NCBI GenBank assembly: GCA_016930535.1
Contig: JAFGGN010000046.1
Span: 1 to 64,000 of the forward strand
Length of the DNA stretch: 64,000 nt
Direction of reading: 5' to 3'
Origin: a bacterium
Lineage (GTDB): Bacteria; Zhuqueibacterota; QNDG01; JAFGCO01
Shown: positions 44,004 to 52,212 of the stretch, piece by piece
Numbering within the stretch: the first letter of the stretch is position 1
How the letters are laid out: each line of letters starts with the position of its first letter
Made by a program: the position numbers and the translations under genes
Notes under the pieces: generated by a model
Databases searched by the model: none
Told to the model about the DNA's origin: nothing
The model's input: the letters and a program-made list of their open reading frames with translations, nothing else

Positions 44004-46715
44004 TTAAAAGAACACGCCGACACCCAGCTTGATCAGTCGCGGTGCATAATACTGGCCCGGATTCTGAACCTGATCGTAAACCGTGTTGAAATCCGATTTG
44101 AAGCTCGCGATATCGCCGGGCCGCAGAATATTCGTATAAGCCTGACCGGTTCTGCCGTATACATTGTTCGTGTTGAGCCGGTCCAGGAGATTGTACACGT
44201 TCAGCATGAAACGCAGCTTATAGTCCTTCATCAGCTGAATATCGTAAAACGCACGCAGGTCCACGGAAAAAGTGGACGGCCGCAGATCGTTGTTGATGTA
44301 CAGGTTGACGCGGCTCATCACGGTTTCTTCAAGCGGCGTATAGGAATAGGGACGCCCGGAACCGAATCGGGCGATCAGCGTGCTTCCGTAACGCGGTGTG
44401 TTGTAACCGATCGAAAGATTCAGCGTATGGCGCTGATCCCAGCTCATGGGCACCAGGTAGGGAATGGGATCCTGATTCTGCCCGGCCCGGTTGAACGTCG
44501 TGGTCGGATTGTCGGAATTTCCGCGTGTGAACTGAAGTGTATAATTGAGCATGGCCGAGATATTCTGGACCCGCATATCGTATTTCACCTCCATGCCGCG
44601 TGCATTCGCATAATCCAGGTTGCCGTACAGGCCGTACCGGATCGCATTGTAGGTTTCTACGATATTGACGGTGAGAAGATCGTAAATATCACGGTAGAAC
44701 AGGGCCACTTCGACGCTCATGTTATCGGCGATTTCCTGCCAGAGCCCGATTTCATAGCTGATGGTTTTTTCCGCCTTGAGCCTCGGATTTCCCAGCTGTG
44801 AATTGTTGTCCTCAAGAATCGTCCGGGAATTATTGGCGTAAAGCGCATAATAGGGCGGCATCTGGAAAAAATGCCCGTAGCTGAAATGCAGCACGGCCTT
44901 TTTGCCCAGCTGATACGACAATCCCAGGCGCGGACTCAGCTGATACTCGGGATCCGTATCCAGATATTCCGAATCCAGCGAGGGATCGCCTTCAAATTTA
45001 TTGTCCGGATTGCGGGGATTGGACGGATAGGTGGTATTTAAATCGTAATAATCGAGCCGCATGCCCGCATTGATCACCATTTCGTTGAATTCCATTTTAT
45101 CCTGAAAGTATGCGGACAGCTCCATGGGATTCTGTGAATAGATATCCGCGTAGGACTGTTCGTTGTCCGGAAGACCGGGTTCGAAATCCACGGTCGGATC
45201 GTCTTCCAGCGGATTCAGGTCGATAATCTGGGCATTCTGAATGTGAAAATCGATATTCGTGTAAGCTGCTCCGGTTTTAAGACTGTGTGTCTTGTTCAGC
45301 TGCCAGGTCAGATCGAATTTCACGTTCATGTCGTCCGAATCGTTCTCGTCATGATTGCGCTCCTGACCGCCCGTGTAAAAACCGGTATGGTTCTGATTGG
45401 CGAAAAAGTAAAACGGCAGATAGCCGGAATCGTCTATATAGTATCCCTGACTGTCCAGGTCGAACACGTCCTTCGGATTCTCGAACAGGTAATTGCCGTA
45501 TGTGCTTTTCTTATAATAGGCTTTCAGTTCGTAAAAAGCGTTCCGCGCGACCATGTGATTGAGCTGTACCGAAAACATGTCCGTATCGCGGTGTTCCGAG
45601 GCCTTTCCGTCGGGGTCGTACTTGTACTGATGATTGTACCGCATCCAGTGATTCAGATCCTTGTTGTAGGAGAAGCTGAGTTTCGCCTTGCTGCTTTTCA
45701 GAGTCAGCTTGCCCATCAGCGACTGGTTCTTGTCGAAATCGAGCGGTACATACGCGCCATCACCCGTATGCTGCGTGAACCAGAAATCCGGATTGGAGGA
45801 TTCATAATCACTGTAGTCGGTGACGTTGAAACGGCGTATGCCGTTCAGGTAATTGTCACTGTCCTCGTACCGGTAATTCACAAAAAATGTGAGCCGGTTC
45901 TTGATGATGGGACCGTCCAGCTGAAACTTGATGTCCTTCTGGCGGTCGAAATCATCATTCAGACCGAGGAACACATCCGAATGATTCGTCTGGTACATGG
46001 CCAGCGCCCCGGACACGGATCCGTGAAATTCATTGCCGCCGTCCTTCGTGATCACGTTGACCACACCGCTCATGGCCTGACCGTACTCGGCATTGAACGT
46101 ACCCGTAATCACCTCGAGATCCTGAATGGCCTCTGTCTCCACATCCAGGACACGGCCCTGACCGCCGAACGAATCATCGACGTTCATGCCGTCGACCAGG
46201 TAGGAGATTTCAGTCATGCGTCCCCCCCTGAAATGACCGTCCACCACGCCGGCCTGCAGCTGAACGATATCGTTTGCGCTCTCGACAGGCAGCACCGCGA
46301 TTTCCTCTGCGGACACATTGCGGATGGAACCGGTCTGGTCTTTCTTGACTGCCACCCGATCCGCAGTCACGACGACCACGTCCCCTTCCATCACGGTCGA
46401 GACCATTTCGATACCGGCCTCCGTGGTCCGGTTTACGGATACCCGAAGCCCCTGGACCAGATAGTCCGTGTACCCCATCATCCGCACCCTTAAATCATAC
46501 GTGCCGGGCGGTACATTCAGGATATAGAATGAACCGTCTTTCCCGGCCGCTGCGCCAAGCTGCGTCCCCTCCAGAATCACATTGGCGCCCATCAAACCCT
46601 CACCGTTTTCTGCATCCACGATCGTGCCCGAGACCTTTCCCGTGGTTTGTGCCCAGAGCCCTGAACAGGCACCCATGATCAAGATCAATGCTATAATGCG
46701 TCTCCTCGTTTCCAT
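44004..46715 (-). CDS. TonB-dependent outer-membrane receptor with carboxypeptidase-like N-terminal domain
   Basis: A 903-residue receptor. A signal peptide ends near GLWAQ, then a CarboxypepD_reg-like domain (VSGTIVDAENGEGLMGANVILEG...LNVPPGTYDLRVRMMGY), a plug (SANDIVQLQAGVV, AEYGQAMSGVVNVITKDGG) and a 22-strand barrel with Tyr-rich strands, ending in Phe. I see no TonB box with confidence. This type takes up large or complexed molecules such as glycans, peptides or cofactors. It leads an operon with the 1249-residue secreted protein and the PorV-like gene, behind a strong promoter. AGGAAGGAG precedes the ATG. Confidence 0.92.
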   Translation of the reverse strand: METRRRIIALILIMGACSGLWAQTTGKVSGTIVDAENGEGLMGANVILEGTQLGAAAGKDGSFYILNVPPGTYDLRVRMMGYTDYLVQGLRVSVNRTTEAGIEMVSTVMEGDVVVVTADRVAVKKDQTGSIRNVSAEEIAVLPVESANDIVQLQAGVVDGHFRGGRMTEISYLVDGMNVDDSFGGQGRVLDVETEAIQDLEVITGTFNAEYGQAMSGVVNVITKDGGNEFHGSVSGALAMYQTNHSDVFLGLNDDFDRQKDIKFQLDGPIIKNRLTFFVNYRYEDSDNYLNGIRRFNVTDYSDYESSNPDFWFTQHTGDGAYVPLDFDKNQSLMGKLTLKSSKAKLSFSYNKDLNHWMRYNHQYKYDPDGKASEHRDTDMFSVQLNHMVARNAFYELKAYYKKSTYGNYLFENPKDVFDLDSQGYYIDDSGYLPFYFFANQNHTGFYTGGQERNHDENDSDDMNVKFDLTWQLNKTHSLKTGAAYTNIDFHIQNAQIIDLNPLEDDPTVDFEPGLPDNEQSYADIYSQNPMELSAYFQDKMEFNEMVINAGMRLDYYDLNTTYPSNPRNPDNKFEGDPSLDSEYLDTDPEYQLSPRLGLSYQLGKKAVLHFSYGHFFQMPPYYALYANNSRTILEDNNSQLGNPRLKAEKTISYEIGLWQEIADNMSVEVALFYRDIYDLLTVNIVETYNAIRYGLYGNLDYANARGMEVKYDMRVQNISAMLNYTLQFTRGNSDNPTTTFNRAGQNQDPIPYLVPMSWDQRHTLNLSIGYNTPRYGSTLIARFGSGRPYSYTPLEETVMSRVNLYINNDLRPSTFSVDLRAFYDIQLMKDYKLRFMLNVYNLLDRLNTNNVYGRTGQAYTNILRPGDIASFKSDFNTVYDQVQNPGQYYAPRLIKLGVGVFF

Positions 46716-46852
46716 AGCTCCTTCCTAACGTTTATGGATGTTCAATTGCTTTGATGATAAGATGTGATGATTGTCTATTTATACAGAAATGATTAAAACG
46801 GGGGGAATAAATGATGCCTGCATAAACCATAAAATGCATCCAATGTCCTTTC

Positions 46853-46867
46853 AACCCGGACCGGGTT
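46853..46867. promoter_or_regulatory. 15-bp palindrome just downstream of the TonB-receptor start point
   Basis: AACCCGG-A-CCGGGTT is perfect apart from the centre base. It lies about 15-30 nt after the predicted transcription start (about 46881), where a repressor operator or an early mRNA hairpin would act. Confidence 0.45.
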
Positions 46868-46887
46868 TCGCCCTGAATAGTAAAGCC

Positions 46888-46916
46888 ATTTTAAACAATT
46901 ATTCAAACATTGTCAA
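46888..46916 (-). promoter_or_regulatory. Promoter of the TonB receptor operon
   Basis: Minus strand TTGACA (46916-46911), a 17-nt spacer and TAAAAT (46893-46888). The leader to the ATG is about 165 nt. Confidence 0.8.
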
Positions 46917-46966
46917 GTCCCAATTTTTCTGATGACGAAATGTGACAAATGAAACCGCATTTTCAC

Positions 46967-47007
46967 TTGACTTTTTATTTGTATAATCATATATTTGTAT
47001 TATACAA
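46967..47007 (+). promoter_or_regulatory. MarR promoter with operator inverted repeat around the -10
   Basis: TTGACT (46967-46972), a 17-nt spacer and TATATT (46990-46995). Perfect 9-bp half-sites TTGTATAAT (46979-46987) and ATTATACAA (46999-47007) flank the -10 with 11 bp between them. A dimer bound here would block RNA polymerase, the usual geometry of MarR autorepression. Confidence 0.75.
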
Positions 47008-47040
47008 GTAATCAGTACTCCTAAACCCGGAGCCGCATTC

Positions 47041-47517
47041 ATGACATCACGACAGGACACAAAACTCTCCCTTCTGATGGCCAGACTGATTCACAGGATC
47101 ATCGTCCTGGACCGGGATGAAAAATCATGCCAGGGGGTTTCTCTGACACAGCACTATACGATCGCAGCCCTTTACCGGAAAAAACGGCTCACCATGAATG
47201 AACTCAGCCGCGAGGTGCATCTGGCCATCTCCACATTGACCCGTATTGTGGACGTCCTGGTGCGTGATGGCCTGGTACAACGGAAACCCAGTCCTGAGGA
47301 CCGGCGTAAAGTGATCGCCGAACTGACGGAAAAAGGCAATGAAAAAGCCAGGCATCTGCGTGAATGCACGCAGCGCTTCTGGACCGATATACTGAGCCGG
47401 ATTCCCGACGAAAAAAAACCGGACCTGACCGGTCAGGTCAAACTGCTTCTGGAAGCGATGGAATCCATGGAGAGCGTCTGTGTCCGGCAAAAGGCAGCGG
47501 ACGGAGGAGGACCCTGA
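47041..47517 (+). CDS. MarR-family transcriptional regulator
   Basis: A 158-residue winged-helix regulator. The HTH is TMNELSREVHLAISTLTRIVDVLVRDGLV and the wing is RKPSPEDRRKVIAELTEKG. The helical N and C termini form the dimer. It begins an operon with a GNAT gene (2-nt gap) and an acyl-ACP thioesterase (44-nt gap). An inverted repeat around its -10 suggests autorepression. The TonB receptor operon starts divergently about 325 bp away and could be a second target. Confidence 0.9.
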   Translation: MTSRQDTKLSLLMARLIHRIIVLDRDEKSCQGVSLTQHYTIAALYRKKRLTMNELSREVHLAISTLTRIVDVLVRDGLVQRKPSPEDRRKVIAELTEKGNEKARHLRECTQRFWTDILSRIPDEKKPDLTGQVKLLLEAMESMESVCVRQKAADGGGP

Positions 47518-47518
47518 T

Positions 47519-48106
47519 ATGAATCGAGAGGCCAGATTTTATGTTTTAAAGAACGGTGTGCCTGTATTTGTGCGGCCGTTCAGACCTTCGGATATTCATC
47601 AGATCATCATCGGTTTCAACAAGATGTCTTCACGGTCCAGGTACAGGCGTTTTTTTCAATCCGTCAGGAAACTGCCCGCCTCCCATCTGGACGAGCTGCT
47701 TCGTGTGGATAATGACAACCGTCTGGCTCTGTGCGCAGGCGCAATAATGCCGGACGGACGATGGGAAGGCGCCGGTATCATCCGGTTTTCAAGGCCGTAT
47801 CCCGGTTCAAAATGTGCGGAGATTGCGCTTACGGTGATAGACAAATATCAGGGACTTGGACTCGGCACCCTGCTCTTTGAACTGATATCGGAAAAGGCGC
47901 TGGAATGCGGCCTCACGCATTTCACCGGTCATGTGCTGCCCGACAACACATCGATGATAAAAATACTGAGACGTCATGCGGTGCAGAACACACTGGTGGA
48001 GGGTCCGGTGCTGGAGTGTGAAATACAGCTGCACAGCGGACATAATTATCGGCGGGAAGTCACGCATCAGTATATGGATTTTTCAGAACAGGGTCCTGTT
48101 TTATAG
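47519..48106 (+). CDS. GNAT-family acetyltransferase
   Basis: A 195-residue GNAT protein. FVRPFRPSDIHQI at the N terminus, EIALTVIDKYQGLGLGTLLFE as the acetyl-CoA loop and HVLPDNTSMIKILRRH resemble the acetyltransferase domain fused to acyl-CoA synthetases in Pat-type protein acetyltransferases. It may thus acetylate proteins or polyamines. The start at 47519 is fixed by GGAGGAGG 8 nt upstream, 2 nt after the marR stop. Confidence 0.85.
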   Translation: MNREARFYVLKNGVPVFVRPFRPSDIHQIIIGFNKMSSRSRYRRFFQSVRKLPASHLDELLRVDNDNRLALCAGAIMPDGRWEGAGIIRFSRPYPGSKCAEIALTVIDKYQGLGLGTLLFELISEKALECGLTHFTGHVLPDNTSMIKILRRHAVQNTLVEGPVLECEIQLHSGHNYRREVTHQYMDFSEQGPVL

Positions 48107-48150
48107 AAAACGGATCATCCCCGCAGACAGGGACAGCCGCAGGAGATTTC

Positions 48151-48891
48151 ATGGAAAAAATCTGGCAGGAACGTTTCAATGTTCATACATACGAGGTGGA
48201 TGCGCTGGGGAAAATGTCACTGCCTGTCCTGGGAAGCCTGCTTCAGGAGACGGCCAGCCGTCATGCCAATGATCTGAACTGGGGGTACGCTTCCCTGATA
48301 CAGAAAAACTGCATCTGGGTGCTGACCGCCCTTAAAATAGAGATGACGGCCTATCCGGAATGGGACGATACGCTGATGATTGAAACATGGCCGTCCGGGA
48401 AGAACCGCCTTTACTACTTCCGGGATTTCAGGATAAAGAACGAGCAGGAGCAGACACTGGGTATTGCCACCACGAACTGGCTCATTATCGACATCGACAG
48501 CCGCAGGCCCGCAAGACCTGAAATCACGGAACCGTTCGACTTCACCGAACTGGGCACCGTGTTCCCCGAACCCCCGCGTAAATGGCCGGTTTCAGAGGAT
48601 ATCACCGTTATCGAAACCGTTTCGGTCAAATTCGACGACCTGGATATCAATAACCATGTCAACAACATCCGTTATTTTGACTGGATGCTTCGTAGCATGG
48701 AAGCGGACTTCCGTAAAAAACACCGGCTCAGGAGCTTCGAAATTCATTTTTTATCAGAGGCACTGGAAAACGACCGCATTCAGGTGGCCTTGAAACAGGA
48801 AAGCGGGCATTTCGAACATCTGCTGAAACAGGAGGATTCCGGAAAATCCGTGGCCCAGGCCCGGTCGTCATGGGAATTGCCTGCGGGATGA
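48151..48891 (+). CDS. Acyl-ACP thioesterase
   Basis: A 246-residue double-hotdog protein of the acyl-ACP thioesterase family, releasing fatty acids from acyl carrier protein. Visible are the N-terminal hotdog (YEVDALGKMSLPVLGSLLQETASRHA), the helix with W/T (YPEWDDTLMIETWPSG) and the second hotdog with the catalytic Asn/His pair in DLDINNHVNNIRYFDW. AGGAG precedes the ATG. It is third in the marR operon, so MarR may sense a fatty acid or control lipid release. Confidence 0.92.
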   Translation: MEKIWQERFNVHTYEVDALGKMSLPVLGSLLQETASRHANDLNWGYASLIQKNCIWVLTALKIEMTAYPEWDDTLMIETWPSGKNRLYYFRDFRIKNEQEQTLGIATTNWLIIDIDSRRPARPEITEPFDFTELGTVFPEPPRKWPVSEDITVIETVSVKFDDLDINNHVNNIRYFDWMLRSMEADFRKKHRLRSFEIHFLSEALENDRIQVALKQESGHFEHLLKQEDSGKSVAQARSSWELPAG

Positions 48892-48904
48892 ATCCTGTCC
48901 CGAT

Positions 48905-50461
48905 TTAATTAAAATTCTTTTCTTCTGCCCAGATTTCTTCAAAACTGAAATTGGCATCCCTGCATAAAAATATATGCCGGTTGTTCTGATAAGGCATCAC
49001 GTACGGATGCGTGAACGTGGCGGCATGTTCCACATATTGAAAACGCCTGTTCAGATCCTCGAAATTTGCATCGATGTCATGGCTCCAGCCATATATAATG
49101 GCCACTTTGCCGTCCCAGGCTTCCGGTCCCCATATCCAGTAATTGTTGTGTGAACAGGACGCTTCCGGCAGACCGTATTTCGGACCGAAATAATCGATGG
49201 CCCCGGCTTCCCCGTAGTTCCGTACATAGATCAGGCAGCCGGCCTGCTCCCTGGGCGAGAGCTGACTGTACACGCCGGCAAACGTCTTTGTCATTTCCTC
49301 CCAGCCGTGCCTGTCTGCAAAATGCTGGGGCAGCACCCCGATTTCATGATTCTCCCCGGAATTGCCCCCGATGCCCAGTTTTTGAATATAGGCGCCGGTT
49401 TCCGACGCGGACAGAACCGGCAGGGTAACCGGTGTAAAGATAAACAAGGACCCCGCAATCAAAAGGGACAAAGCGGATATCAATAGCCGGCCCGTCCGTT
49501 TCCTTGGGACGGTTTCCCAGAACACCGCACCCCCTGCAAACAGAACCGGATATGCTGCGGCCAGGTAATAATCCTTGGCCTGCTGCACCGTGAACAGGAT
49601 GTAGATGGTGAGGAAGATCCAGCCGAACACACGGAACGGTCTGGTCTGTTTGGAAAAAATCAGAAAAATCAGGCCCGGTATCCATATCAGGCCGTTGACG
49701 GGATTGTTGTACAGCAGCTGACCCATGAAAAAACCAGCCGGTGATACGGCGGCCATTTTATAGGTTTTCGCGTTGTGAATGAATTCGATCATGGGCCAGT
49801 CATGCGCGGCGTTCCAGAGAACATAGGGCAGAAAGAAGAGCCCGGCAAGTGCCGCACCCGCCCAAAGCGGTCCGGATTTCAGATAATGCCTGTGCTCCGT
49901 AAGAACCAGCCCGGCAAACAATCCGAATCCCAGAAACAGAATTGAAATTTTATTCAGTAATCCGATCCCTGCGATATATCCGAAAGTGATCCACAACTGT
50001 TCGTTGCCGGTTTTGACGATCCGTATCAGGACAAAAAATAACACCTGCCAGAACAGCATATCCCAGAAATTCATGGAGTAAAAGTGAAAAAGAACCATGT
50101 TTCCGAGCACGGCCATGGATGCCAGCGAAGCCAGGAACATGGCCCGTTTCTTTCCGCCGAATTCACGGGCCAGAAGGCCCGTGCAGAACACCCATACTCC
50201 GCCTGCAAGCACGGGCAGAAACCGGATCGCCGCGACAGAATCCCCAAGAATCATTCGGATGATCCTGAGAAACCACAGTGAAAGCGGCGGCTGATCCACG
50301 TACCCGGCCGCCGGATGATTGCTGCACGCGATATAATAGAGCTCGTCCCGGAAAATTCCGAATTTCTGAATGGTCAGAGCGTGCAGGAGTATGATTGTCA
50401 GAGATGCGGGCAAAAGCACGATCCAGTCCGAACGGAACAGCTGTTTTAATCGGGCAGACAT
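48905..50461 (-). CDS. GT39-family membrane glycosyltransferase
   Basis: A 518-residue protein with about eleven membrane spans. The first exposed loop contains GIFRDELYYIACSNHPAAGYVDQPPLSLW, the PMT/ArnT-type loop with two acidic residues and the D-x-P-P motif. Spans continue to about residue 380, and a soluble C-terminal domain of about 140 residues follows. It probably transfers a sugar from a polyprenyl carrier to protein or lipid A-like acceptors. AAAGGAG lies before the ATG. It is convergent with the thioesterase gene and divergent from tetR. Confidence 0.85.
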   Translation of the reverse strand: MSARLKQLFRSDWIVLLPASLTIILLHALTIQKFGIFRDELYYIACSNHPAAGYVDQPPLSLWFLRIIRMILGDSVAAIRFLPVLAGGVWVFCTGLLAREFGGKKRAMFLASLASMAVLGNMVLFHFYSMNFWDMLFWQVLFFVLIRIVKTGNEQLWITFGYIAGIGLLNKISILFLGFGLFAGLVLTEHRHYLKSGPLWAGAALAGLFFLPYVLWNAAHDWPMIEFIHNAKTYKMAAVSPAGFFMGQLLYNNPVNGLIWIPGLIFLIFSKQTRPFRVFGWIFLTIYILFTVQQAKDYYLAAAYPVLFAGGAVFWETVPRKRTGRLLISALSLLIAGSLFIFTPVTLPVLSASETGAYIQKLGIGGNSGENHEIGVLPQHFADRHGWEEMTKTFAGVYSQLSPREQAGCLIYVRNYGEAGAIDYFGPKYGLPEASCSHNNYWIWGPEAWDGKVAIIYGWSHDIDANFEDLNRRFQYVEHAATFTHPYVMPYQNNRHIFLCRDANFSFEEIWAEEKNFN

Positions 50462-50579
50462 TGACGGACTCCTTTTATGTCAGAACATCCAATAAAAAAA
50501 CGTGATAAAGGTCAGGGACATACTTTTGTATAATATATGAAATTTCAGGGTAATTTGTTGCATGCCGGGAACATTTTTC

Positions 50580-50608
50580 TTGACAAAAAGCAATCCTGGC
50601 ATTATATT
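50580..50608 (+). promoter_or_regulatory. Promoter of the tetR operon
   Basis: TTGACA (50580-50585), a 17-nt spacer and TATATT (50603-50608). The start falls near 50615, inside the operator that follows. Confidence 0.85.
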
Positions 50609-50611
50609 ACA

Positions 50612-50642
50612 ATGAGCATTAACTCAGTGAGTTCTTACTCAT
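50612..50642. promoter_or_regulatory. Composite palindromic operator upstream of tetR
   Basis: Perfect inner palindrome AACTCA-G-TGAGTT (50621-50633), with outer arms ATGAG (50612-50616) and CTCAT (50638-50642) placed symmetrically about the same centre. It covers the predicted transcription start, a typical TetR-family autorepression site. Confidence 0.7.
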
Positions 50643-50657
50643 ATAAATACGATTCTC

Positions 50658-51236
50658 ATGTCCAGAAAAGAACAAAAAGAAAAAACCCGCCGCCGCATAT
50701 TGTCATCGGCCTTCGAACTTTTCAAGGAACAGGGTTATCTCAAATGCAATACGGCCGATATCGCTCTACGTGCAGGAACGGCGCACGGCACCCTGTTCCT
50801 CCATTTCGGCACCAAGGAACAGCTGCTGTTCGAGTGCATCGAGGAGCGGCTGATTGACATCAGCAACAGGCTTTCGCATGCGGCCCGGGATGCAGAGAAT
50901 CTGGAATCCATGCTCCGTATCTATTTGCACCATATCGGAAACGAACTCGAATTCGAAACCATGATCGCCCGCGAGATGCCGCTTCTGCCGGTTTCCCTTC
51001 AGCGCAAAATCATGGCGATCCGGAGCGGCATTGCGGCCGATTTTTACCAGGTGCTCGAGTGGGAAATGGAGAACGGAACCATCAGACACGTGGATCCGGC
51101 CATGGCGCTCAACTTCTGGTTCGGCACGCTGAATTACTATCTGGCCAACCAGGCCCTGTTTGCCGGAGATGGAAATATTATAGAAACCAGTGGAAATCAG
51201 CTGATTTCCTATTTTATACAGTCACTCAGGAGGTAA
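50658..51236 (+). CDS. TetR-family transcriptional regulator
   Basis: A 192-residue repressor. The HTH spans ILSSAFELFKEQGYLKCNTADIALRAGTAHGTLFLHFGTKEQLL. The C-terminal helical ligand domain is not assignable. It has its own promoter and palindrome. It leads a run of three small Cys-rich or domain-only genes (zinc ribbon, TfoX_C, DUF3795) with gaps of 2, -4 and 3 nt. Confidence 0.92.
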   Translation: MSRKEQKEKTRRRILSSAFELFKEQGYLKCNTADIALRAGTAHGTLFLHFGTKEQLLFECIEERLIDISNRLSHAARDAENLESMLRIYLHHIGNELEFETMIAREMPLLPVSLQRKIMAIRSGIAADFYQVLEWEMENGTIRHVDPAMALNFWFGTLNYYLANQALFAGDGNIIETSGNQLISYFIQSLRR

Positions 51237-51238
51237 CT

Positions 51239-51493
51239 GTGGACAAACTGCCCCGTTGTGAAAGCTGCGGCATGCCCATGCGCAGTCCGGAAGAATTCGG
51301 AGGAAAAGAGTCGAACAATAAATACTGCTGTTACTGCACGGACGAACAGGGAAGGCTCAGAAGCTATGAATCCGTGCTCGACGGTATGACGGCCTTTACT
51401 GTAAAAATGCAGGGACTGGATCCCGGGCAGGCCCGGCTTGCAGCCAAGGAGCATATGGCAACCATGCCCGCATGGAAGGACCGTAACACCTGA
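51239..51493 (+). CDS. Putative zinc-ribbon protein
   Basis: An 84-residue protein starting at GTG, with AGGAGG 5 nt upstream and 2 nt after the tetR stop. CESCGMPM and CCYCTDEQG make a CxxC...CxxC zinc ribbon of the PF12674 type, followed by a helical tail. No activity is known. It is probably missed by start finders because a longer in-frame reading overlaps tetR. Confidence 0.8.
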   Translation: MDKLPRCESCGMPMRSPEEFGGKESNNKYCCYCTDEQGRLRSYESVLDGMTAFTVKMQGLDPGQARLAAKEHMATMPAWKDRNT

Positions 51494-51762
51494 CGCCCGT
51501 CACTGCACTTCCGAATGTGGGGCCGGTGCTTGCCGCTGCGCTTCACAGTATCGGGATCCGTACACTTGATGACATGATGGATCTCGGCAGCATCGAAATT
51601 GCGCACCGCCTGCAGAAAGAGGGATTCCATGTCTGCCTCAGCATGCTCTGCGGCATCGAGGGAGCCATTCAGGGAGTCCGGTGGCACGCCCTGCCGGCAA
51701 AAACTAAAAGCCGCCTCGTTGAGGCGCATCGAACCTATATCAAAACTGCACGGGAAATCTGA
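51490..51762 (+). CDS. TfoX C-terminal-domain protein, probable CTG start
   Basis: About 90 residues. The sequence LPNVGPVLAAALHSIGIRTLDDMMDLGSIE...GAIQGVRWHALPAKTKSRLVEAH is the TfoX/Sxy C-terminal domain alone. The first usual start codon (GTG, 51517) would cut off the conserved LPN. The frame is open up to 51487 and has no ATG, GTG or TTG there. A CTG at 51490 overlaps the zinc-ribbon stop as CTGA, with GGAAGGA 9 nt before it, so a coupled CTG start is proposed. The N-terminal TfoX domain is absent. Confidence 0.65.
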   Translation: MTPVTALPNVGPVLAAALHSIGIRTLDDMMDLGSIEIAHRLQKEGFHVCLSMLCGIEGAIQGVRWHALPAKTKSRLVEAHRTYIKTAREI

Positions 51763-51765
51763 ATC

Positions 51766-52212
51766 ATGAACAGACAGAACATCCTGAAAGAACTCGCGCC
51801 CTGCGGCCTCAACTGCCGAAAATGCATGGCCAAGGAGGACGGCGACATCAAAAAATACAGCCTGGCGCTAAAAAGGCTGCTGGGCGATTTTGACCGGTAC
51901 GCGGAACGGTTTTCAGCGTTCCTGCCCGTGTTCCGGCATTATCCGCAGTTCAGGGACCTGCTGGATTACCTGACAAAGGGGGATTGCACGGGCTGCAGGG
52001 CGGGCATGTGCAAATATCCGGACTGCGGCGTGCAGGCCTGCTTTCGTGAAAAAGGCGTGGATTTCTGCTTCGAATGCGATGATTTCCCCTGCGATCATAC
52101 GAACTTCGATCCCGATCTGCATGAACGCTGGAAGCGCATGAACACGCGCATGCGGGAAATCGGGCCCGAAGCATATGATGAAGAAACGAAAGACATACCG
52201 AGATATCAGTAA
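51766..52212 (+). CDS. DUF3795 cysteine-rich protein
   Basis: A 148-residue protein with a metal-binding cysteine array: LAPCGLNCRKCMAKEDGD, CTGCRAGMCKYPDCGVQACFREKGVDFCFECDDFPC. This is the DUF3795 pattern, and its function is unknown. It is last of the tetR operon, 3 nt after the TfoX_C gene. Its 3' end overlaps the convergent DUF2461 gene by 7 nt. Confidence 0.88.
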   Translation: MNRQNILKELAPCGLNCRKCMAKEDGDIKKYSLALKRLLGDFDRYAERFSAFLPVFRHYPQFRDLLDYLTKGDCTGCRAGMCKYPDCGVQACFREKGVDFCFECDDFPCDHTNFDPDLHERWKRMNTRMREIGPEAYDEETKDIPRYQ

